64,000 bases of DNA from Engraulis encrasicolus (GCF_034702125.1 NC_085859.1:7632271-7696270), one strand, 5' to 3'. Positions 13,976 through 26,882 are shown, counted from the first letter of the stretch. Numbers and translations: made by a program. The notes: a model not told the origin generated them from the letters alone.

Positions 13976-14573
13976 AAAACACCCATGGAGGGAGGTGTAC
14001 AGTTAAGAAAGGTAAGGGTGGGTTTCGGACCCGCAATCCTTAAGACCATTTGCCTAAACATTAGGGGTCTATATAGGAGAGATGCGGCCAGTTCGGTCAT
14101 TTTGTTTTTACCTTTCAGAATGGCTCATTTAGATGTCCTGCTGGTAGCCTAATATTTGCTGCACTAGTATGCTACAGATGTCAGCTCAATCTGTTAAACA
14201 AAAAATGATTTCGTAGCATAATCCTTAGGACTGAAGTGGACTTAACCTAATGATTCAGATACTTATATAATTTAATTTTGCTGCCAGGACCTATGGCAAA
14301 ATGAGTCTTCTGCTTAACTACTGTAGTGAGATCATGTTGTTGGCCGACTTGTTTTCACTCTGGTATTAAAGAACAAAAGTTAATGGGGAGGGGGGCAACC
14401 GAATGCTTCACAACTCTTGTAACATTGTACTGACATCACATTAGTGTTAGAGCTATCACATGTTAGATTTGTAATGCATTACTGCCCAACACAACTTGGA
14501 AAGCCTTCATTTTGACCCAAGTAGGCCTACTTTTCTCAATTTGGAACCTGGCCTGATTAGGCCTACTGAGTTT

Positions 14574-14575
14574 AA

Positions 14576-14634
<59 letters not shown>
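14574..14634. repeat. (AAT)n microsatellite
   Basis: About 19 AAT triplets inside the 7.75-kb element. Confidence 0.95.
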
Positions 14635-14636
<2 letters not shown>

Positions 14637-15021
14637 CTATCTACCTATCTAACAACTATCTTGGATTAATATATTGGATGATTGTTGGTGTCAAGAGATA
14701 GATTTTATGGAGGACGATATTCAAGAAAAAGAAACATTATGTCGAGAGGAGATATTAACTTTTACTGAACATATTTTAAGTGAAGTACTTTTTATTTTTA
14801 CTTGAGCAGGATTTAGAGAAAGATACTTTTACTTGAGTATACATTTTCTGTACTCTTTACACCTGCAGACAGCCTGACGTTACAAAAAAATATAAGCGTT
14901 TGATCGTCGCTATGACGACGAGGGAAGACTGCGCAATGGAATCAGCGCTAGTACAATGTGCGTGTTATCCTCCAATAATATAAACTCATCCCTTTGGTTG
15001 CTGAAATAGATGTTTGTTTAA

Positions 15022-17577
15022 CCCTTTAACGCATAACATGGGTCTAAATAGACCCGGCTGAGTTTAAAATTTCTATATCTTTGTAAGAATACAATTTTCT
15101 TACTCAGCACTCCATGAATTCCTCAATTGACTTGTTTTTGTCCCTTAGATGACTTAATTTATTCTTATGCATCATAACTTTTTGCGTGAAAAAACTTTTT
15201 TGGTTACTACCCCTTTAACGCATAACATGGGTCTAAATAGACCCGCATTCATTTCCTATGTAATTTCATCACAAGCTTAATGTCTCTTAGCCATATTGAA
15301 AAAGGATTTTGATTCTTTTACTAAAAGTCCATCTTTTTATCATTTATGGAGTATTAACTCCCAACATCAATACTTCTTTTAAATACTTGATGATTATTCT
15401 TTGATATAGAAGTCATTTTATATAACTATATGATATTTAGACACATGGGTCTAAATAGACCCGCATTCATTTCCTATGTTATTTCATCACAAGCTTAATG
15501 TCTCTAGCCATATTGAGAAAGGATTTTGATTCTTTTACTAAAAAATCAACTTTTTGTCATTTATGGAGTATTAACTACCAACATTAATACTTAATTCAAA
15601 TACTTTATGGTTATTCTTTGAAATAGACATCTTTTTATACAATTATATGATATTTACACACATGGGTCAAAAATGATCCGCATTAATTTTTTATATACAG
15701 AATTATCAGGCAAACATGTTTTTTGACCATATTGTCTTTTTTATGCTTATTTTCCAACAGGAATCTATATGAACTTGAAAACCTATCAGATTTAAGCATT
15801 CCAGGCCATGCATATTTGTATAAAAATATGGGGCTGTGGTCGAAGGTGCCCAACACCTTATATCAGGTGTGCATAATTATTAGGCAACTTTGTTGTCTTC
15901 TTGGAAAATGGGCCACAAAATAGATCTAACAAACTCTGAAAAGTCGATTAACAATTTTGAAGTCTTCTAGAGGGATGTGGCTGTCGTGAAATTGGCAAGA
16001 CGTTGGTCACTTTGCCACAGAATTATGAAATGCATCATTACAAAGTCATAAGTCTCGTAAGAAATGTCACAGCCAAAAATTGAGAAGAATTTAAAGTGGA
16101 GCTACAAAAAAGTATTACCCTGCATTCCTATAATATTACACAACAGAAACCTACACTGAGTGTCCAGAAGAACAGGGCATTGAGCACTCAGAGATATGGC
16201 CAAGGTAAGAAGGGATGACACTAGACAAGTTAATTAAGTCAAGACTGGGTCAAAAATACCTGGGGACAGAGTTTTCAAAGTTAGACCTATATGGACTTGG
16301 GAAAGTGACTCTTGACAGACAGGGTGGATGAGCCTATGGCTGGATCATTGAGAGGAAGACATTTGCATCTTTTGAAGACCATGGTATTTATGCTGTACTT
16401 TGCTGGCATTTGAGTGGAACTCAGGAACTCATGTAAGTGTGCACATTGCTGATCTAGCCATACACTCATCTACCTGGTCCATTAACAGTCATCTTCACTA
16501 GCTCATAAAACCATTGAAAAAAACTCTCTTAAGACATTTCTTGACCCAGTCTTGACTTAAGTTTCTTGTTGAGTGGTCTTCAGGTTTCTGCCTGTTTTAC
16601 CTTGGCCATGTCTCTGAGTGCTGAATACAATGTTCTTGTGGACACTCAATGTAGGTTTCAGTTCTGGAATATAACATCACTGCAGGTAATACTTTTGTGG
16701 TAGTTTCATCTTCAATTCTTCTAAATCTGGTAGTGACTTGCTTAGGTCATGTGACACTGATGGCTTTGTAACAGTGCTTTAGACGGATGTGACCAATATT
16801 TCAAGACAGCCACACCCCTCTGGAAGACATCAAAATTGTTTATAGTATTTTTGGAGTTTGTTAGATGTCTTTTGTGGCATATTTTCCCATAGGAAAGCAA
16901 AGTTGCCTAATAATTATGCACATTAATTATGCCCTGATATAGGCTATTGGGCTCCTCCGATCACACCGTCTCTTATTACACAAATATGCATGACTTCGAA
17001 TGCTTAAATCCAATAGGTCAGCAGTGGTCAACAGTGGTCAAAAACAGTTTTTTTTCCTGACTGGAATCCTTTTAAATATATTTTAGTTCCTTAATGTGAA
17101 ACACTTCAGACTTAGGCTATGTCTGCAATAATGGGGGAAATTATGTGTGTGTTTATTTATATAAGATACAAAAAATAACACCCATTTTGTGCATTACAAA
17201 CAGCCTAAATCACAACTTTTAATCCATTAGCTATTAAAATACATTAGTTGTGGAAGTTATTATAGTGAAAGATTTAGACTTCCATCAGAAATGAATGCGG
17301 GCCATTTTCGGTCCACGTCTAGAAATTAGTGATTTAATTCCAAATTCATGTTTATTTGTAAAATAAAAATATAAGAACATTTTAAAAAATACTTTTTTGA
17401 ATTAAGGACCACCTATGTAATTACTTTTAGAAGAATTATGGGATAAAATGTATTGGTTTTAGAAGTTGTGTGAGAGAATACATGATTAATGCTCAGAAAT
17501 ACATTGGAAATGAATGCGGGTCTATTTAGACCCATGTTATGCGTTAGTGTGAGTCCAATGGCTTATGCATTAAAGGG
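15022..17577. mobile_element. TTAA-flanked piggyBac-like element nested in the 7.75-kb element
   Basis: It is bounded by TTAA at 15018-15021 and 17578-17581. The ends CCCTTTAACGCATAAC and the inverted CATTAAAGGG agree, and the shared subterminal block CATGGGTCTAAATAGACCC appears at both ends. On the left this block recurs about every 220-230 bp (near 15040, 15228, 15446, 15661). TTAA duplication with CCCT ends is typical of piggyBac; no transposase was found. Confidence 0.65.
15858..16935. repeat. About 1.07-kb foldback hairpin element
   Basis: GTGTGCATAATTATTAGGCA (15867-15886) is repeated inverted near 16899-16923. The arms extend about 400 bp on each side (for example CCTACACTGAGTGTCC near 16150 and the inverted GGACACTCAATGTAGG near 16640), with roughly 75% identity by eye and a loop of about 250 bp. 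It lies within the TTAA element and has no coding potential. Confidence 0.6.
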
Positions 17578-17770
17578 TTAAGTGGTATAAACATCTTTTC
17601 TGGTCACGTTTGCTGCCCTGCGTCTGAATCGCGTGGACCTGCCCTTTGTTGCAGTGACAACATTCTATAAAGCGACTAGATTCTACAAGGGTCGGAGGAG
17701 GCATTGTTGCGTCGAATGGAATTCGCCCGGAACTTCTGGGCAGCCCGGAACTTCTGGGTCATGACAACGC

Positions 17771-20700
17771 CATTGAAACCCATTCAAAACTTCATTTTTT
17801 CGATCTGACACAGAATATTTTTAATTATACCTAAAGACACACCATTGGACTTGTTTAAAAGCTGAGAACCTCAGCTTTCCATAACTGAAAGCGGTATTTT
17901 CCTAGCATCTACCAATCCGAAGGTAGCCCACTTTAAGTGCGGAATTACTTTTCTAAAGATAGCGTTTTGTTTCCTTGGAAACGGACGCGGTTTATGTGTT
18001 ACGCATACGCTATTTGACTCGGTTTTGCACTATTATGGATGAATTTCTAATCTTGACATGTTAATGGACAATCTATGCGAATTTCATAATGTGTTTTTAT
18101 GTGATATGGGAGTAAATGTGTTTACATCCCGTCTGGGATTTGTTAAACTAGCTGGCCCGCTAGTTAGCTAGCAAGTGCTAGGTCTCTACACTACATCATG
18201 TCAAAAGTGGAAAGATTTGCCGACACTCAAGGCTGTGGATATACAGTGTTACCAACTCTCACGCATCTGCCGTGACACTCACTCTTTCAGACTTAGTGTC
18301 ACGTTCTCACACTTAACAAAGAATTCTCACGCTAGATATTTTTTTCTTTCTGTGTTGATTTTTTTCACTGTCGTTCTATAATTTCCGAATGCTTAAACTC
18401 ATGATTGGACTACAGCAGAGTGTCTAAGCCCTCTCTGATTGTTGATTAGGAGAAACGGCTGGTCATTGTCAGTCTGTCAAGGCGAAATCTGATTGGTAAC
18501 CCATCATTAGATTCATTGTAACAATACATGGCGCGTGCCATTCGATTCAAGTGAGCGCGGCCAGTTCAGTCTGAGTGGATGGACAGAATTTGACACTTCT
18601 GAGGAGCCGCGAAATCAGTAGGTCAACTTCAACGTTTGTCATCATTATAGTTGAACAAATAACTACATAATAGACGCCACCAGAGAGGAATTGGTTGTGA
18701 TGATTCATTTTGAGACGCTAGTTCGAGAAACCAAAGCGAATGTGTGTTGTTCAGTCAGTAGATGCGCTCCCTTGCTAAACTAGTTAGCAATTTAGTAGCT
18801 AGTTGGTTACCTACTACTTGCACAGTGCAAGTTGCACTGCGACAAGGAAAGTTGCTAACAAACTGCCGAGTGTACCAGAACGGACTGTTAAAAGCAAAAG
18901 GGGAGGCGGGGGGTTCAGCTCTTCCTGGCAATATATAGTTTGTATGTCCGAATAACGAAGTGGGATTAATTCATAATCGTGTAAGTAATTCACTACTTTA
19001 TTCTGTCCTGGACCACCAATACGTTGTTGTCAAAGCCAAATAGCTAACTAACACAAGACGGAGGCTGACTAGCTAGCCAGCCATTCTGCGGTGATGTGAT
19101 GCCTTTGTAAAACTCGTATGAATCGGTGTGTGGTTAGTGGTATTATAATTTATTCCGGGCAAAACATAACATATTACAGTGGAATCCGCTTATAGTGGTC
19201 ACGTTTGTCCGAGCCAATTTGAACACTAAGCGATTGATTACTAAAACCGAATTTGTATTATTTCACCCCTTTTTATGTCTATACCTGTCTGGCAAAAATG
19301 AGCGCTAAGAAAGACGAGGCTTGCATTTCAAAGCATAGACCACGCACGGGTCGACATCTCTTATGATGTCAAATAAGTTTGTAAAGTTCCCATTCAACAA
19401 ACGTTTTCTGGCGAGTTTCTGCACAGTGTGATTCAGGTTATGCATGCAAAACGCCGCAAGACTGCGCACTTAAAATTGCCACGCCGATAAATAACACACT
19501 GTTGCATAGCCTGCTGTACAGTAGTAGCCTACAACGTGTTTTTTTTTGGACACCGTTTAAAAAAAGCCACGCAAAGAACTGGTTGGAATTGGGAAAGTCG
19601 CGCTGGGCTTGCTGGCATAGGAGAGATGAGAAGGGCGAGGGGGAGTGGGAGGGACTCGTGGGGAGACGCAGCATCTGTTGCAGTTTAAACACAAGGTAGC
19701 CTGAGGAATGCCAAGCTTCGCCAAAACATCTCGTTGGCTCGTTTTTGGTAAATTTTCATACGTTTCGAAGAGCCTTTGTTTTTCATTCCCAGAATAAGAG
19801 AGACATGATTCACGTGCTTGCTGCCCGGTGTTAACTCGTTAGGCTACATTGGCTAGCGAGACAGAAGCATGTGTACACAGCCTCATCACCAGAGAGTTTC
19901 TATGTAAACAGGTTGCGTCCCCACTCAGTCGAGCCATGCCTGCAGTTCACTGGGGTGCTGTCGGGAGAGCGCAGCCCATTCACTGTATGGAGTTTGCACT
20001 CCTCGGTTGGCGCCCCTAGAGTAGGCTACAGTAGGCTACCACCCGGAAAAGTGGCGAGTTGAGTCTCGCGCAATACACTTACCTAACCTATCTGGCATAT
20101 ACAGAAGCAGACGTCGGGAAAGGAATCGCGGGAGTAAAAAATGAAATGGCTACACTGAGTTTTTCAATACTTTTTGCACATGTTTACATTCATAAAAGGA
20201 TGTAGGTTATGAATGAGATGTGGATTTAGGATTTTACATGTCTAACTAGTCACCCTAAAATCGACTAGAATGGAAGAAATTGCATTTAAGAAATGCACAA
20301 AATTCTAGAGGAAGGCCCCACACTCTACACTATTGCATATTCATAAAATGTATAGGCCTACATGTGTCTACATCATATCTACACAGATATATATTTATCT
20401 GTACTGTGGAACAACTTCTGAGATGTGTGTCGTGAACCTAGGGTGGCCAGACGTCCGTCTTTAGGCCGGACCGTCCGTCTTTTCAATGCCTTGTCCGGCG
20501 CCTGGCACAGCATCAAGCCGGACGCCTAATTGATTAAAATGCATGAAATTGCATCTAAGAAATACAATTTTTGACCCCCAGACCCCCCGCCCAAAAATAT
20601 TTGCCGACCCGCTGAAATCTCACTCCAAGGTTTTTGGAAAAGTTGGCAACCCTGGGATATAATGAACTGGTTCTGTGAATGTTCTCAGAATGTTTTGCTT

Positions 20701-21232
20701 TGACAAATTGCTGATATTATAGCATTACATCCAAATCCTGGTGTTTCTTTGTTTATGCTTGGGCCATTGAGACAGATCGATTCTAATATCTATTACCAGA
20801 GAGTTTATTTCTGCTATTACTTACTTGCTAGCTAACTAGCGAACTAGCTAACAAATCCCAGACGGGCGTACTGTTAACACATTTTACTCCCATGTTACAT
20901 AAAAACGCATTTTGAAACTCGCACAGATTGTCCATTAGAATGTCAAGATTAGAAATTCATCCATAATAATGCAAACCCGAGTCAAATAGCGTATGCGTAA
21001 CACATAAACCGCGTCCGTTTCCAAGGAAACAAAACGCTATCTTTAGAAAAGTAATTCTGCACTTAAAGTAGGCTACCTTCGGATTGGTAGATGCTAGGAA
21101 AATACCGTTTTCAGGTATGGAAAGCTGAGGTTCTCAGCTTTTAAACAAGACCCATGGTGTGTCTTAAGGTCTAATTAAAAATATTCTGTCGAACATCGAA
21201 CAAATGTACTTTTGAATGGGTTTCAATGGCTC
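17771..21232. mobile_element. Foldback element with ~400-bp inverted arms
   Basis: The left arm (17771-18172, starting CCATTGAAACCCATTCAAAA) is an inverted copy of the right arm (20826-21232, ending TTTTGAATGGGTTTCAATGG). Shared landmarks include AGCTGAGAACCTCAGCTTT-like and CCGTTTCCAAGGAAAC-like blocks. The match continues past both arms as about 23 bp at 9979-10000 and 21233-21257, so the 7.75-kb element interrupts the left arm. The 2.6-kb centre has no recognised gene. Confidence 0.65.
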
Positions 21233-21534
21233 CAAGCCAGGGTTGTCCACCATTTCAAATTCGCGCGCTCCAGTGAAGGGGCATTCTGACGTTTCAAAAT
21301 ATGGCCTCGAGGATGGACACACATGGCGTAGTAATAAATCCGACCACTAGGTGTCACCATTTAGTCCAACCGATGTTGTCCTAGTGCCTGCGCTTGAACA
21401 TGCATTACAACTTTTTTTTTTTTACAAGTTTTTTTTTTTTTTGCCCTCGGACGCATTTTTTTTTTTTTTTTTTAGGGAACGTAGCCAAGGCGGGGGTGGG
21501 GTTTAGTCAAGGCGGCCGCCTTGATAAGAAAGCG

Positions 21535-21556
21535 CTGGGGGAAAGCCTGGCCTATA
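21535..21556. mobile_element. hAT-like right terminus
   Basis: GCGCTGGGGGAAAGCCTGG resembles the inverted form of CAGTGTTTCCCCCAG at 9501. Upstream, 21406-21475 holds three T-rich runs. Pairing with 9501 is uncertain because target duplications do not match. Confidence 0.4.
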
Positions 21557-21596
21557 CGCTATTGTACACAGTAGAACTACAGTACATAAACACTAC

Positions 21597-21711
<115 letters not shown>

Positions 21712-21977
21712 TTGACTTGTGAATGGTGAAGGTGAATCAATCTCATCTGATCTCATTTAGAAGGGAAAGCGATCCAAATAGATCAGGGCAGGCTCAGAAA
21801 AAAGGAAAAAACCGAAGCGCTGCGTGGATCCAGATCTTTTGACACGAGTGCTCTAACAGTGTGTGGATAAAGTTGACATAAAAAAAAATGAAGAGCAGGA
21901 AACTGTGGCACTCCGTTTTCTTATTTTTTAATAGTACAAAGGCAAATAGATCAGGGCAGGCTTTCACCAGAGATTCT

Positions 21978-22240
21978 TTAAAGGATAGTTCCGGCGTAAA
22001 ATGAAAGTTTCACCATCGCTTTCCCATGCCACATAATGTATCTAATGATGAACCATTCTGGGCAATGCTGCACCGTTATGGAGTTAGCTAATTTTAAGCT
22101 TTTTGGCGAAAAACGCAGCCAATGCATCACGGCGGGGCCAATTATAGGCCTATTATTTTCTGGATGTTTCCCCGCTATAAACAACTTCAAAAACGCTACA
22201 CACTTTATCACAAAGGTCTCGTCAATCAAACCGAGGCACA
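21978..22240. repeat. Fish MITE-like repeat
   Basis: TTAAAGGATAGTTCCGGCGT and the following AAAATGAAAGTTTCACCATC resemble a common class of short fish repeats. A similar opening (TAAAGGGGTAATCCGGTGTG) occurs at 57068. The right end is not resolved. Confidence 0.4.
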
Positions 22241-22338
22241 GAGAAGATCATCAGGCCAGTGTTTTCAGAGGTGTCTCACTGTTGCAACTCTCTGACCCGG
22301 ATGCAGGCTACTTAATCAGGTGGCTAGGTAGGCTAAAC

Positions 22339-22485
22339 ATGGTCCGCGGTTCTTACACCGGCTGCGACCGTAAAATGAAAAGCTGGAACCCTGACCGTTT
22401 TCACCGACTGCCACTGTCTAAACCAGCCATATTACGGGAATGGCTACTGGCATTAGAAGTGGACGAAACTGACAAAAACCCTGAG
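22339..22485 (+). pseudogene. THAP-domain-like fragment
   Basis: From the ATG the frame reads MVRGSYTGCDRKMKSWNPDR and then FHRLPLSKPAILREWLLALE. That matches the start of THAP zinc-finger domains: short lead, C, then a hydrophobic F-x-LP motif and a conserved Trp. The first THAP cysteine is Gly at residue 4, and the distal C-x2-H pair is not found in the following sequence, so the fragment looks incomplete. THAP domains occur in host DNA-binding proteins and in P-like transposases. An exon of a spliced gene is possible. Confidence 0.5.
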
Positions 22486-22559
22486 TGCTACTACTGCTTT
22501 CACTGTGATGATGATGATGACTGGACAATATTTTCACCTCTTCTTCATTTCATTCCATT

Positions 22560-22930
22560 CCATTCCATTCCATTCCACTTAGCTGATGCTTTTTTTAATC
22601 CAAAGCAACTCACAGTCATTTGTTTTTAAGTGCTGCAGGTTATTGGTTACAGTCCCTGGAGCAGTGTGGGGTTTGGTGTCTTGCTCAAGGACACCTCAGC
22701 CATGGAGGGAGATAGGCAGTGAAAGGTTTCTCCTTAACTCTCTCTTTTTCTCCCTCTCACTGTCTCCTTAACTCTCTCTTTCTCCCTCTCACTTTCTCCT
22801 TAACTCTTTCTCTGTCTGTCTGTCCAACGCTCTCCTCAACGTGGTTCTCTGATATAGGCCTGAGGGCCCCTCTCCACTTTCTCCTTAACTGTCTGTCTGT
22901 CTGTCTGTCTGTCTGTCATCTCTCCATCAT
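22560..22930. repeat. (CATTC)n, conserved fish repeat copy 2, and CT-rich tract
   Basis: CATTC pentamers (22547-22577) lead into CTTAGCTGATGCTTTTTTTA and GTGTCTTGCTCAAGGACACC. Then come CTCCTTAACTCTCTCTTTCT repeats and a (CTGT)n run near 22888-22917. Confidence 0.55.
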
Positions 22931-22939
22931 CTCTCCTCT

Positions 22940-24400
22940 GCTCTGGTCGTCATAAGCAGTGCTGTGATATATAATCCAATCATCCACTTACTGCTATTTC
23001 TGATGCCCCCCTTCGCCTCACGATAACGGTTAACGCCATGTGACGTGTTTGTAACACTACAGCAATGCTATCATTAGCCAATACACCCATCATCGGTACA
23101 TGTGTGATACAGATTGTATGATTTGTGCATCCACACATGCACAAGACTCTCACAGAAGGCATCAAAACTATGAATGAACCATTTCTCTATGTACAACAGC
23201 CTGCTAATGCCAGACTGCTACAAAATCTTATGGTACAATATATTTTGGTACAAAGCGCTATTAAAAATAATAATAAAAAATAAATGTAAATACCGGTTTG
23301 TTTGACAACACAGCATGTCACGTGTTGGAGCCGGTTGGATAAGAACGTGACCACGCCCACTTGAACAAAACGTCACCATTGTTTTGTTTGCCAACTCGTG
23401 CAGATTAAATATTGTGTCTGTGGGCTTCTCCTCAGAAATGATCGAGACCTTGCGGCATTATTAAAATGTCAAATCACACCTTGTCACGTTTGGATAATTA
23501 TATTGGCGAAACATGCGTGTTTTCAATCAGCAAAGCCGAGCAAAAGACAGCTGGTCCTTTGACCAGCTCGGCTAGCTTGCTAGGCTAGCACCGTCTCGTC
23601 CAAAGCCACGCTTTGGTGGTTAGCGTTGACAGAAGGGCAAGTGCCAGCATTGGGTCATCAAACTAAGGACAGTGGCACCCAATGCAACGATACAAGTCCT
23701 TAACGTAACCATAAATGCGCCCATTTGACACACGGCGTCTGAACTTGGCAGGATTTGGTGCAAGCAGATGCCAACCAAACTCTCCATTGCCATTACCTAG
23801 AAATACACATGGAGTTCTAAGTAGGCTGGCTAGTACATTCGGTATCCTATTCACACACTAACGAGAGACTGTCACTCAAATTCATATCAACTTTGGTTTG
23901 TTAGTGTGATATATAGTCACTGGACATGTATATTTCAAAGCCAATGCTCATCGGCAAAAGAAATAGAAACACGGCCATCAACAGGAAAATGCAGCTTACT
24001 TGCCTACAGACAAAATAATCGTGTGCTTAGCTTGCCATTCAAGGACCCACTTTCTTCGGCCTAACACTTTGTTCTTTGACCACAGTCAGAAACTGCCGAG
24101 GACTGAGTTCGTCATGTTACAGTTTGAAATACTGTTACAAACACAAGCCACACCAGCCTGCCTTGAACTTGAACGATAGCCCTTCAATACAGGATGCGTC
24201 TGCTGCTACGACCACAGTGCTACCCCACTTAGTTGAACGTTATCTAATGCCAAAAAGGCAGATTTCTAACGCTGCTACACCCGACTGCAACGCCGGATCA
24301 CTTCTTTCATCAACTGCAATGCATTGCCTAACCTTGTGAGGCTGCCAAACAAACACCACACATTCTTCAAAGTCTTCTTTCGTTTGATGTTCCGTTGTTA
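22940..24400. other. No gene recognised; probably pptc7 intron 1
   Basis: This is mixed unique sequence just downstream, on the minus strand, of pptc7 exon 1. I looked for the next PP2C exon (ADGVGG motif) and did not find it here or further left. Short open frames have no known domain. Confidence 0.4.
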
Positions 24401-24410
24401 GACAACTTAC

Positions 24411-24612
24411 CTAATACATCTGCAGATTTGTGTCGCGCTATGAAGCAGGCGTCGTCTCCATAGCACATGCCTTTCTTGAGGATGCCCTTGCGAAAATCCT
24501 TCCCGAACCCGAAGCTGGCCGTGACAAGACTGTAATCGCGGCTATCGGTTTGGGAGAGACCGCCGATGACAGCCCTGGCGACCAGTCTACCGTACGAGAT
24601 TACGGAAAACAT
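24411..24612 (-). CDS. pptc7: pptc7 first coding exon (mitochondrial PP2C-type phosphatase)
   Basis: On the minus strand the exon encodes 67 residues plus one base. It starts [20 protein letters not shown] and continues through [20 protein letters not shown] to the RHKSADVL end. I recognise this as the N-terminus of PPTC7, a metal-dependent Ser/Thr phosphatase of the mitochondrion. The GDDA segment is part of the first metal-binding PP2C motif, and the basic start fits a targeting peptide. The exon ends TTAG|GTAAGT (donor at 24410-24409). The alternative upstream GTG is ignored because ATG fits the family start. Later exons were not found in the window, so the gene is partial. An apparent 156-codon plus-strand frame over this exon is its antisense shadow. 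Confidence 0.85.
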
Positions 24613-25075
24613 CACCCGGGTCGGGACAACCTTATACAGTTCCTGCCGCCCCTAGCTAACCCACCACGGGGCTGGCTAGTGGAGAGAGCACCGCTGCAGG
24701 GTCGCTACGCTAGCTACTTCCCAGATAGGTGTCGGCTAGCGTGTTATAACACAGCTAGCCAGCCAGCAGACAAGACACTCAAAACATCCGAGTCTTGCGA
24801 GATTGTTTCCACAGACGAGGACTTTCTTTCGCTGGAATACCACAGACAGTGTCACAGAGATACAGTTACGCCTGAACAGAAGTTTCCAGCCTGTCAGTAG
24901 CTTTCACTCCCCGACCCAGCAATCCGGACAGAGCAGGTTCGCTGTGCATATATCCATGGTGCTCTGGTTGTACAACCGCTTGTCTGCATCAAGTCGCACA
25001 CTAGAAAGCACACACACTGCGATAGGGGGTCAGACAGAGCAGTCTTGTGACTGTTTGACGTCACGACGTATTACG
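24613..25075 (-). promoter_or_regulatory. pptc7 5' UTR and promoter region with CRE
   Basis: Upstream of the pptc7 ATG the sequence is comparatively CpG-rich. A perfect palindromic cAMP-response element TGACGTCA lies at 25056-25063, about 445 bp from the ATG, followed by TTACGCAAT, a C/EBP/ATF-like site. The transcription start cannot be placed. Confidence 0.45.
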
Positions 25076-25147
25076 CAATTCTAAATGGGCTGCCCTAGTA
25101 AGACTACTATTTCACCATTCTAAAAGATGATGTCTTTGTCCTTTATA

Positions 25148-25207
25148 TTATATTATATTATATTATATTATATTATATTATATTATATTATATTATATTA
25201 TATTATA
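25148..25207. repeat. (TTATA)n pentanucleotide microsatellite
   Basis: Twelve near-perfect TATAT/TTATA units. Confidence 0.95.
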
Positions 25208-25691
25208 CGAAAAGTCTTTCTAACAATTTTATGACACAATATACGAAGGTCCTAAAAAGTCTTACAATTGCATCATGATCAGCCAACCAAGGAGAGTCCC
25301 TGTCTGCCTCACCTCTCTGTTAATGTAGGCTGTTTGTCTGTGTGTTTTTCTTTCTGTGACTGCACTTGACTGCATGCAGGACGTCTTATAATACGAGAGT
25401 TGGAGGGTCAGGTAACCTGGGAATGGAAATGCAGACTCTCCAAGACTGAGTCTGGCAGCCAGCCAGCCCTGGTATTGCCCGGTACTCCTCTTTTTGTAAA
25501 GCGGTGAAGAAGTATACATTGTACTTTACCGCCATCTGGTGGTGTAAGTGTATACTGCAGCAGATGCGAATATCAGCAATGAAGTTGTAGGCCTACGTGA
25601 TGAGGAATTAACTACTCTGGTTGAAGTGTGACTAAAGGCCAAAAAGAAACTGAAGTACCCCATTTGATATCAATGAAAAACATTAATAATT

Positions 25692-25693
25692 AG

Positions 25694-25738
<45 letters not shown>
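25692..25738. repeat. (AAT)n microsatellite
   Basis: About 15 AAT units. Confidence 0.95.
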
Positions 25739-25763
25739 TTCATTGACTGAAGAACAAAACAAT

Positions 25764-26131
25764 TTAAAAGGGACACTGTGTGAGCTTTTTAGTTGTTTAT
25801 TTCCAGAATTCATGCTGCCCATTCACTAATGTTACCTTTTTCATGAATACTTACCACCAGCATCAAATTCTAAGTATTCATTATGACTGGAAAAATAGCA
25901 CTTTTCATACATGAAAAGGGGGATCTTCTCCATGGTCCGCCATTTTGAATTTCCAAAAATAGCCATTTTTAGCTGCAAAAATGACTGTACTTGGAACATA
26001 CTAGAAAATATTTGTTTATTACTCAGTAAACTTTCATTTGAAGATCAAATTTGGCAATAGGCAGAACAGTTTCAATGAGCAGCATAGTTGCAGTTCCTTT
26101 TTTGACCATTTCCTGCACAGTGTACCTTTAA
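25764..26131. mobile_element. TTAA-flanked MITE
   Basis: TTAA at 25764-25767 and 26128-26131 bounds inverted ends AAGGGACACTGTGTGAG and TGCACAGTGTACCTT. It is about 360 bp, AT-rich and non-coding. This end sequence is common in fish genomes. Confidence 0.7.
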
Positions 26132-26192
26132 TGTCATCTTAAATGTGTATACACAAACATGCCTTTATCATGGTTACCATTGGAACACACAC

Positions 26193-26764
26193 CAGAGGTG
26201 GAAAGTAACTAATTACTTTACTCGCGTTACTGTAATTGAGTAGCTTTTTTGTGTACTTGTACTTTTTAAACTACTTTTTAATATTTGTAATTTTACTTAA
26301 GTGCATTTTCTTTCGAGTAATGTACTTCGGTACATTTTACAGCACAAGCGTTACTGAGTTAAAAAAAAAAAAAAAAAAAACCTCTAAAACAATTCTAGCC
26401 TAGTTTATAAAGAGTTGGCGCGTGCGACCTGTCTCTCACTCAAACGATGATGGCTGACATGGAAGCTGACGATGGAGATTCACTTAACTCAAAGGAGATC
26501 CACATTAGCTGTTCTTCCTCTAACCCAGTGCACCCCTTGCACATCTAGAGGCAGAGAAAACGCTGATTGTTAAAAAGTAACTTTTTACTTTTACTCAAAG
26601 TACATTTTAAATGATTTACTTTTTACTCGTACTTGAGTAGGCCTAGATTTTTTTGACAGGTAAATTTACTCGTACTTGAGTACATTTTCAACAGAGTAAC
26701 AGTAGGCCTACTTGTACTTGAGTAGTGAGTAGGCTACAATATTTTAGTACTCTTTCCACCTCTG
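26193..26764. mobile_element. hAT MITE, CAGAGGTGGAA family, copy 1
   Basis: It starts CAGAGGTGGAAAGTAACTA and ends ACTCTTTCCACCTCTG, with many TACTTGAGTA/AAGTAAA motifs between. The flanks are ACACACAC on both sides; the right-hand copy is in a CA tract, so the duplication is suggestive only. The same family is inserted in TRIM-A exon 1 (28136-28720). Confidence 0.75.
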
Positions 26765-26807
26765 ACACACACACACACACAGACACACACAGACACACAC
26801 AGACACA

Positions 26808-26882
<75 letters not shown>
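26765..26882. repeat. (CA)n microsatellite
   Basis: CA repeats with CAGA interruptions, directly abutting the MITE. Confidence 0.95.

Noticed and set aside
24430..24900. 156-codon plus-strand open frame
   Set aside because: It is antisense to pptc7 exon 1, whose minus-strand product is recognisable; no domain in the plus frame.
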